Shown: positions 10,793 to 17,121 of the stretch, in pieces
Layout: every line of letters begins with the position of its first letter
How positions within the stretch are numbered: the first letter of the stretch is position 1
NCBI GenBank assembly: GCA_021845645.1
Contig: JAJZVM010000083.1
Coordinates: forward strand, 1 to 17,121
Direction: 5' to 3'
Source of the DNA: Bacillota bacterium
Lineage (GTDB): Bacteria > Bacillota_E > JAJZYS01 > JAJYTV01
DNA length: 17,121 nucleotides
Notes under the pieces: generated by a model
What the model was told of the DNA's origin: nothing
The model's database searches: none
The model's input: only the letters and a program-made list of their open reading frames with translations
Position numbers and translations under genes: made by a program

Positions 10793-11920
10793 ATGGCAGA
10801 GACTGGCTTCAAGGCAGGCCTCGAAGATGTGGTGGCCGGGACTTCCGATATTTGTTTCATCGATGGGAAGGAAGGCCGGCTCGTATACTCCGGCTATGAT
10901 ATCCACGACCTCGTAAAGCACGGCAGCTTCGAGGAGACGGTGTACCTGCTCTGGCACAACCGGCTGCCGAGCAAGGCGGAACTCGAGACCCTCGAGCAGA
11001 CGTTGACGAGCCAGGCGGCCGTGCCCGAGCCCGTGATCAGCATGCTCGAGGCCATGCCGAAGGGCGCCGAGCCCATGGAGATGCTGCGCACCGCCGTTTC
11101 GGCGATGTCGGTCTACGACCCCGACGACCACGACCAGAGCTACGACGCATCGGTGCGCAAGGCCGAGCGGCTTGTGGCCCGCTTCCCGACCCTGGTCGCG
11201 GCCATCGGCCGGATCATGCAGGGCGAGAAGCCGATCGCGCCGCGGCAGGGCCTCAACGTCGCGCAGAACTTCCTCTATATGCTCACGGGAAACGAAGCGG
11301 ACGAGCGCAACGCGCACCTCTTCGACCTCTGCCTGATTATGCACGCCGACCACGAGCTGAACGCGTCGACGTTCTCCGCTCGCGTCACGGCAGGCACCTT
11401 GAGCGACATCTACTCGGCGGTCACCTCCGCGGTCGGCACCCTCAAGGGACCGCTGCACGGCGGCGCCAACGAGCAGGTCATGCGGATGCTGCTCGAGATC
11501 GGGGAAGTCGCGAACGCCGAGAGCTGGATCAAGGACGCCTTGGCGCAGAAGAAGAAGATCATGGGCTTCGGCCACCGCGTGTACCGCACGGAGGACCCGC
11601 GCGCCACGCACCTGCGCCAGTTCAGCGAGGAAGTCGGCAAGAAGGCCGGCGACACCCGCTGGTACGAGATGTCCCGCATCGTCGAGCGGGTCGTGCTGCA
11701 GGAGAAGGGCCTCTACCCGAACGTCGACTTCTTCTCGGCCTCGACCTACTACATGATGGGCCTGCCGATTCCGCTATTCACTCCAATCTTTGCTTTGAGC
11801 CGCATTTCCGGCTGGACGGCCCATGTTCTTGAACAGTACCGCAACAACCGCCTCATCCGCCCGCGCGCAGAGTACACTGGACCCGAGCGCCGGGAGTACA
11901 TACCGATCGCTGACCGCTAG
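10793..11920 (+). CDS. citZ: Citrate synthase
   Basis: This enzyme condenses oxaloacetate and acetyl-CoA to citrate, the entry step of the TCA cycle. The 375-residue size fits the short Gram-positive/archaeal type rather than the larger NADH-inhibited type. Catalytic residues are His222 (GPLHGGAN), His261 (GFGHRVY) and Asp312 (NVDFFSA). HADHELNAST (184-193) is also conserved. ATG 10793 gives the family N-terminus, and the TTG at 10772 would add seven unsupported residues. 2-Methylcitrate synthase is a close relative and cannot be fully excluded, but icd and mdh follow as in the citZ-icd-mdh cluster of Bacillus. Confidence 0.92.
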   Translation: MAETGFKAGLEDVVAGTSDICFIDGKEGRLVYSGYDIHDLVKHGSFEETVYLLWHNRLPSKAELETLEQTLTSQAAVPEPVISMLEAMPKGAEPMEMLRTAVSAMSVYDPDDHDQSYDASVRKAERLVARFPTLVAAIGRIMQGEKPIAPRQGLNVAQNFLYMLTGNEADERNAHLFDLCLIMHADHELNASTFSARVTAGTLSDIYSAVTSAVGTLKGPLHGGANEQVMRMLLEIGEVANAESWIKDALAQKKKIMGFGHRVYRTEDPRATHLRQFSEEVGKKAGDTRWYEMSRIVERVVLQEKGLYPNVDFFSASTYYMMGLPIPLFTPIFALSRISGWTAHVLEQYRNNRLIRPRAEYTGPERREYIPIADR

Positions 11921-11932
11921 AGCCCCGTCGCT

Positions 11933-11970
11933 CCCCGGTGGGGTCCCCGCCCCGCCGGGGGCGTTCTTTG
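11933..11970 (+). terminator. Hairpin between citrate synthase and icd
   Basis: An 11-bp GC-rich stem (11933-11943 with 11950-11960, one T-G pair) with a 6-base loop is followed by GCGTTCTTTGG. The tail is only moderately T-rich. It may fully terminate the citrate synthase message or let some transcription through into icd. Confidence 0.65.
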
Positions 11971-11992
11971 GAAACAGGAGGGTAGCCGTACA

Positions 11993-13210
<1,218 letters not shown>

Positions 13211-13213
13211 AGC

Positions 13214-14140
13214 ATGCGCGACAAGGTCACGATCATCGGCGCCGGCAACGTCGGCGCGACAACGGCCCACTGGCTCATGGCCCGCAACATCTGTGATGTC
13301 GTGCTGGTCGATGTGGTCGAGGGCATCCCCCAGGGCAAGGCGCTCGACCTCTACGAGGCTTCGCCGATCACCGGCGCTTCGGTCAAGGTCGTCGGCGAAC
13401 AGGACTACGCTGCAACTGCCGGATCGTCCGTGGTGGTCGTGACCGCGGGCTTCGCCCGCAAGCCCGGTATGAGCCGCGACGATCTCCTGAACATGAACAA
13501 CGAAGTCGTGACGCAGGTGGTCAAGAAGGCGGTCGCGGCATCGCCCGACGCCGTCTTCATCGTCGTGACGAACCCGGTCGACGTGATGACCTACGTCACC
13601 TGGAAGGCGTCCGGCCTGCCGGCCCAGCGCGTCATGGGCATGGCCGGCGTGCTCGACTCCGCCCGCTTCCGCGCGTTCCTGGCGATGGAGCTCGGCGTAT
13701 CGCCGAAGGACGTCGTGGCGTTCGTCATGGGCGGCCACGGCGACCAGATGCTACCGCTCACCCGCTACTCGTCCGTCGGCGGCATCCCGGTCGAAAGCCT
13801 GATTCCGAAGGACCGCCTCGACGCCATTGTCAAGCGTACGCGCACCGGTGGCGGCGAGATCGTCAACCTGCTCAAGAGCGGCAGCGCCTACTTCGCGCCG
13901 GGTGCATCCTCCGCGGAGATGGTCGAGGCCGTGCTTGGCGACCAGAAGCGCATTCTCCCCGTCATCGCCCACCTGGATGGCCAGTACGGCGAGAAGGACG
14001 TCTACGTCGGCGTGCCCGCCATGATCGGGCGCGGCGGCGTCGAGAAGATCTACGAGATCGAATTCACGCCGGAAGAGGCAGAGGCGTTCCGCAACTCCGT
14101 GCAGGCAGTGCGCGAGCCGCTTTCGGTACTGGGGTTTTAG
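13214..14140 (+). CDS. mdh: Malate dehydrogenase (LDH-like type)
   Basis: This enzyme interconverts malate and oxaloacetate with NAD. The 308 residues belong to the lactate-dehydrogenase-like MDH group of Bacillota. The Rossmann motif GAGNVGA lies at 9-15, and Asp33 in LVDVV selects NAD. Substrate and catalytic residues are Arg82 and Arg88 in RKPGMSRDD, Asn120 in TNPVD, Arg151 and His175 in [10 protein letters not shown]. Arg at position 82 marks malate rather than lactate use. It begins three bases after icd, with GGAGGG upstream in the end of icd. The malic enzyme gene starts three bases after its stop. Confidence 0.95.
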   Translation: MRDKVTIIGAGNVGATTAHWLMARNICDVVLVDVVEGIPQGKALDLYEASPITGASVKVVGEQDYAATAGSSVVVVTAGFARKPGMSRDDLLNMNNEVVTQVVKKAVAASPDAVFIVVTNPVDVMTYVTWKASGLPAQRVMGMAGVLDSARFRAFLAMELGVSPKDVVAFVMGGHGDQMLPLTRYSSVGGIPVESLIPKDRLDAIVKRTRTGGGEIVNLLKSGSAYFAPGASSAEMVEAVLGDQKRILPVIAHLDGQYGEKDVYVGVPAMIGRGGVEKIYEIEFTPEEAEAFRNSVQAVREPLSVLGF

Positions 14141-14143
14141 CAA

Positions 14144-15382
14144 ATGAGGCTGCGTGAAGAGGCCCTCGAGTATCACCGCGTCCACCATGGCAAGATCGAG
14201 GTCACGAGCCGTGTGCCGCTGCGTGACCAGCAGGACCTGTCGCTCGCGTACACGCCAGGCGTGGCCGAGCCGTGCAAGCAGATCCAGATCGAGCCGGAGT
14301 CCATCTTCGACTACACGAACCGCGGCAACCTCGTGGCCATCCTGACGGACGGCTCCGCGGTGCTCGGACTTGGCGACATCGGTCCCGGCGCCGGCCTTCC
14401 TGTCATGGAGGGCAAGGCGGTCCTCTTCAAGGCGTTCGGCGGCGTCGACGCGTTCCCGGTCCTCGTCGACACGCAGGACGTCGACAAGATCGTCGAGGTC
14501 ATGAAGCTCCTCGAGCCGGGCTTCGGCGGGGTCAACGTCGAGGACGTGTCGGCTCCTCGCTGCTTCGAGCTCGAGCGCCGGCTCAAGGAAGAACTCGACA
14601 TCCCCGTGTTCCACGACGACCAGCATGGTACCGCCATCGTGGTCGGAGCGGCGTTCCTCAACGCTCTGCGCGTCGTGCAGAAGAAGATCGAGGACGTGCG
14701 CGTCGTCTTTAACGGCGCCGGTGCGTCCGGCATCATGGTTTCCCGGATGCTGCGCGACCTCGGCGTCAAGGACATCATCCTCTGCGACCGTCAGGGCACC
14801 ATCTACCAGGGACGGCCGGGCCTCAACCCCGAGAAGGAGGTTGTGGCCAAGGAGACGAACCCGCGTGGCGTCAAGGGCAGCCTGGCCGACGCGCTCGTCG
14901 GAGCGGATGCCTTCGTCGGCCTTTCCTCCGCAGGGGCCGTCACGATGGACATGCTCCGTCCGATGAACAAGGATGGCATCGTGTTCGCCCTCGCGAACCC
15001 GGTTCCGGAGATCTGGCCGGTCCAAGCCGTCGAGGTGGGCGCGGCGGTGGTCGGCACGGGCCGCTCCGACTTCGCGAACCAGATCAACAACGTGCTCGGC
15101 TTCCCCGGCGTCTTCCGCGGCGCCCTGGACGTCCGTGCGCGGAAAATCACGGAAGGCATGAAGCAGGCGGCGGCACGGGCCATCGCAGGCCTCATCACCG
15201 ACCAGGAACTCAGGCCGGACTACGTGATCCCGGCACCGCTCGACCGGCGCGTCGCGCCGGCGGTGGCACGGGCCGTGGCCGAGCAGGCGATCAAGGAAGG
15301 GCTCGCGCGGCGCGTTCTCGACCCCGCCGAGGTCGAGCAGCACTGCATCGAGCTGACCCGCGAGAAGGAAGGCCAAGCGTAG
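14144..15382 (+). CDS. Malic enzyme, short bacterial type
   Basis: This enzyme oxidatively decarboxylates malate to pyruvate, with NAD(P) reduced. The 412 residues correspond to the short bacterial form without a phosphotransacetylase-like extension. The N-terminal malic domain has SLAYTPGVAEP (33-43, catalytic Tyr36), EGKAVLFKAFGG (89-100, Lys91), NVEDVSAP (131-138) and the metal-binding HDDQHGTA (157-164). The dinucleotide-binding domain has NGAGASGI (190-197) and LANP (about 283-286). NAD versus NADP preference cannot be read with confidence. It sits between mdh and sucC with very short gaps, so co-expression is likely. The ribosome site before ATG 14144 is poor, suggesting translation coupled to mdh. 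Confidence 0.93.
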   Translation: MRLREEALEYHRVHHGKIEVTSRVPLRDQQDLSLAYTPGVAEPCKQIQIEPESIFDYTNRGNLVAILTDGSAVLGLGDIGPGAGLPVMEGKAVLFKAFGGVDAFPVLVDTQDVDKIVEVMKLLEPGFGGVNVEDVSAPRCFELERRLKEELDIPVFHDDQHGTAIVVGAAFLNALRVVQKKIEDVRVVFNGAGASGIMVSRMLRDLGVKDIILCDRQGTIYQGRPGLNPEKEVVAKETNPRGVKGSLADALVGADAFVGLSSAGAVTMDMLRPMNKDGIVFALANPVPEIWPVQAVEVGAAVVGTGRSDFANQINNVLGFPGVFRGALDVRARKITEGMKQAAARAIAGLITDQELRPDYVIPAPLDRRVAPAVARAVAEQAIKEGLARRVLDPAEVEQHCIELTREKEGQA

Positions 15383-15395
15383 AAAGGACAGTGGC

Positions 15396-16508
15396 ATGAA
15401 GCTCTACGAGTATCTCGCGAAGGGGCGCCTCAAGGCGCATGGAATCCCTGTGCCCCCGGGTGTGCTCTGTCGCACGCCGGATGAGGTCGCCAAGGCGCTC
15501 GAGGAGATCTGCCCTGCGGCCGTGAAGGCGCAGGTGCTGGTCGGAGGCCGTGGCAAGGCGGGCGGTATCAAGTTCGCCCAAGATCCCGAGGAGGGGCGCA
15601 AGGTCGCTTCCGAGATCCTCGGCATGAACCTCAAGGGCTACACTGTCGAACAGGTCTACGTCGAAGGCAAGATCGACGTCGAACGCGAGTTCTACGTCTC
15701 CGTGACCGTCGACCGCAACGCGAGGAAGCCACTCGTCATGGCTTCCTCGCACGGCGGCGTCGAGATCGAGGACGTGGAGGACAAGTATATCGTCCGCCGC
15801 CACGTGGACGAGGCCTTTGGCATGCAGGGCTACCTGGCACGGGACATCGCCGCCGAGATGGGTCTCGAGGGCGACGTCGCGAAGCAGGTCGCGGTGATCC
15901 TGCAGAAGCTCTACGAGGTCTTCCGCACGGAAGACGCCGAGCTTGTGGAGATCAATCCGCTTGTCGTCTCGGGCGGGAAGGTCATCGCGGCGGACGCCCG
16001 GCTCAACATCGACGACGCGGCCCTCTTCCGCCACAAGGATCTGCCTTCGGTTGCCGAGGGCACGGAACTGGAACTCAAGGTGAAGGAGATCGGCCTCGCC
16101 TTTGTGCAACTGGACGGCGACATCGCCGTGATGGCGAACGGTGCCGGCATGGCCATGGCCACGCTCGATGCGCTGCAGCACTTCGGCGGCAAGCCCGCGA
16201 ACTTCCTCGACGCCGGTGGCGGCGCTTCGGTGGAGCCGACGGCCCAGGCGATGGGCGTGCTCGTATCGATGCAGCCGAAGGCGATCTTCGTCAACATCTT
16301 CGGCGGCATCACGCGCTGCGACGATGTGGCGAACGCGATCGTCCAGGTGAAGAATACGCAGGGCATTCCGGTGCCGCTCGTGGTACGCCTCGTAGGCACC
16401 AACGAGCAGCAGGGTGTCGAGATCTTGCGCCGCGAGGGCATCGAGGCGTTCCGAGAGATGAGCGAGGCGGCCAGGAAAGCTGTCGAACTCGCCGGGGAGG
16501 TGCGCTAG
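15396..16508 (+). CDS. sucC: Succinate-CoA ligase, beta subunit
   Basis: This is the beta (ADP-forming type) subunit that, with SucD, converts succinyl-CoA and phosphate to succinate and a nucleoside triphosphate. Its 370 residues form an N-terminal ATP-grasp domain (KLYEYLAKGRLKAHGIPVP, then KAQVLVGGRGKAGGIKFA at 44-61, and EINPLVV near 194), followed by the ligase-CoA domain with NGAGMAMATLD, NFLDAGGGA and VNIFGGITRCD. A purine-rich AAAGGA precedes ATG 15396. The start lies 13 bases after the malic enzyme stop, and sucD follows after one base. The related malate-CoA ligase beta subunit is an alternative worth remembering, given the neighbouring malate enzymes. Confidence 0.94.
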   Translation: MKLYEYLAKGRLKAHGIPVPPGVLCRTPDEVAKALEEICPAAVKAQVLVGGRGKAGGIKFAQDPEEGRKVASEILGMNLKGYTVEQVYVEGKIDVEREFYVSVTVDRNARKPLVMASSHGGVEIEDVEDKYIVRRHVDEAFGMQGYLARDIAAEMGLEGDVAKQVAVILQKLYEVFRTEDAELVEINPLVVSGGKVIAADARLNIDDAALFRHKDLPSVAEGTELELKVKEIGLAFVQLDGDIAVMANGAGMAMATLDALQHFGGKPANFLDAGGGASVEPTAQAMGVLVSMQPKAIFVNIFGGITRCDDVANAIVQVKNTQGIPVPLVVRLVGTNEQQGVEILRREGIEAFREMSEAARKAVELAGEVR

Positions 16509-16509
16509 C

Positions 16510-17121
16510 ATGGCGATCATCATCGATCAGGACACCCGGGTCGTCGTGCAGGGCATGACCGGCAACCAGGGCAGTTTCCACACGGGCCAGATGGTCAAGT
16601 ACGGCACCAACGTGGTCGCGGGCACGTCGCCGACCAAGGCCGGCCAGGACCACGAGGGTATCCCGGTCTTCGCCTCGGTGCGCGAGGCGGTCCTGGAGCG
16701 CGGCGCAAACGCGTCGATCGTGTTTGTGCCGGCGGCATTCGCCAAGGACGCCGCCTTCGAGGCCATCGACGCCGGCTGCAAGGTCGTCGTGATGATCCCC
16801 GAGCACATCCCGGTGCAGGACTCGATCCTCATCGTCGAGTACGCCCGCTTCCGCGGCGCCAAGGTGGTGGGACCGAACACGTACGGTCTCATCTCCCCGG
16901 GCAAGGCGAAGATGGGCATCATGCCGAACCACATCTACGCGCCCGGCCCGGTGGGCCTCGTGGCCCGCTCGGGAACCCTCTCCTACGAGATCGCGGCGGC
17001 TCTCACCGATGCGGGCCTTGGCCAGTCCACGGCGATCGGCATGGGCGGCGACCCCGTGGTGGGGCAGGTGTTCAACGACGTGCTGCACCAGTTCGAGAAG
17101 GACCCCGAGACCAAGGCCTGC
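16510..17121 (+). CDS. sucD: Succinate-CoA ligase, alpha subunit, 5' part
   Basis: The first 204 codons of the alpha subunit are present, and the gene runs off the window end. The CoA-binding Rossmann domain is at the N-terminus, with VVVQGMTGNQGSFHT (11-25) and GTSPTKAGQ (38-46). GPNTYG (121-126) stands where most relatives have GPNCPG. LVARSGTLSYE (150-160) and GMGGDPVVG (177-185) follow as usual. The phosphorylated active-site His would lie further on and is not visible. GGGGAGGTG (16494-16502) is a strong ribosome site seven bases before ATG 16510. Only the TAGC of the sucC end separates the two genes, so the subunits are made together. Confidence 0.94.
   Translation, partial: MAIIIDQDTRVVVQGMTGNQGSFHTGQMVKYGTNVVAGTSPTKAGQDHEGIPVFASVREAVLERGANASIVFVPAAFAKDAAFEAIDAGCKVVVMIPEHIPVQDSILIVEYARFRGAKVVGPNTYGLISPGKAKMGIMPNHIYAPGPVGLVARSGTLSYEIAAALTDAGLGQSTAIGMGGDPVVGQVFNDVLHQFEKDPETKAC

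Overview
The window is GC-rich bacterial chromosome with every recognisable gene on the + strand. Three things point to a high-GC, Gram-positive-type member of the Bacillota, such as the Symbiobacterium, Thermaerobacter or Limnochorda-like lineages: strong GGAGG-type ribosome sites with many TTG/GTG starts, a citrate synthase-icd-mdh order like that of Bacillus, and a DUF881 protein. This placement is inference. The organism makes c-type cytochromes by the Ccm route (System I) and carries a selenocysteine tRNA.

Region 1 (1-2400). The 3' end of groL and its terminator are followed by moeA (molybdenum cofactor), tatC (twin-arginine export) and selC (tRNA-Sec, anticodon UCA). The selC gene has a consensus extended -10 overlapping the tatC stop codon and a hairpin terminator. 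Molybdopterin, Tat export and selenocysteine are the three needs of an exported Mo/Sec formate dehydrogenase.

Region 2 (2430-4170). A DUF502 membrane protein is translationally coupled (GTGA overlap) to an Mrp/ApbC-type Fe-S carrier ATPase. A strong hairpin terminator follows.

Region 3 (4170-9951) is the respiratory centre. A promoter with an inverted repeat straddling its -10 element drives a Rieske protein, which has a zinc-ribbon-like N-terminus ahead of a Tat signal. Next comes one polypeptide joining cytochrome b6, subunit IV and a C-terminal mono-haem cytochrome c, with PLWF at the expected PEWY position. A CsoR-type copper sensor follows, then a haem-export/c-type cytochrome assembly set: ccmE (CxxxY variant), an unrecognised secreted and membrane-anchored protein, ccmA, ccmB, ccmC and a short ccmD. 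The electron-transfer complex and the machinery that attaches its haem c are therefore adjacent. No ccmF, ccmG or ccmH is present in the window.

Region 4 (9956-17121). A DUF881 protein is followed by a TCA-cycle run: citrate synthase, NADP-type isocitrate dehydrogenase, malate dehydrogenase, NAD-type malic enzyme, sucC and the 5' part of sucD, which runs off the window. An extended -10 promoter precedes citrate synthase, and a hairpin lies between citrate synthase and icd.

No insertion sequences, CRISPR arrays, rRNA or phage genes were seen. No gene-free stretch exceeds 300 bases. The longest, 4118-4380, holds a terminator, repeats and a promoter. The best candidates for something new are the one-piece b/IV/c cytochrome with an altered Qo motif, the zinc-ribbon Rieske protein, and the Cys-type CcmE cluster with an extra cysteine-free secreted protein.
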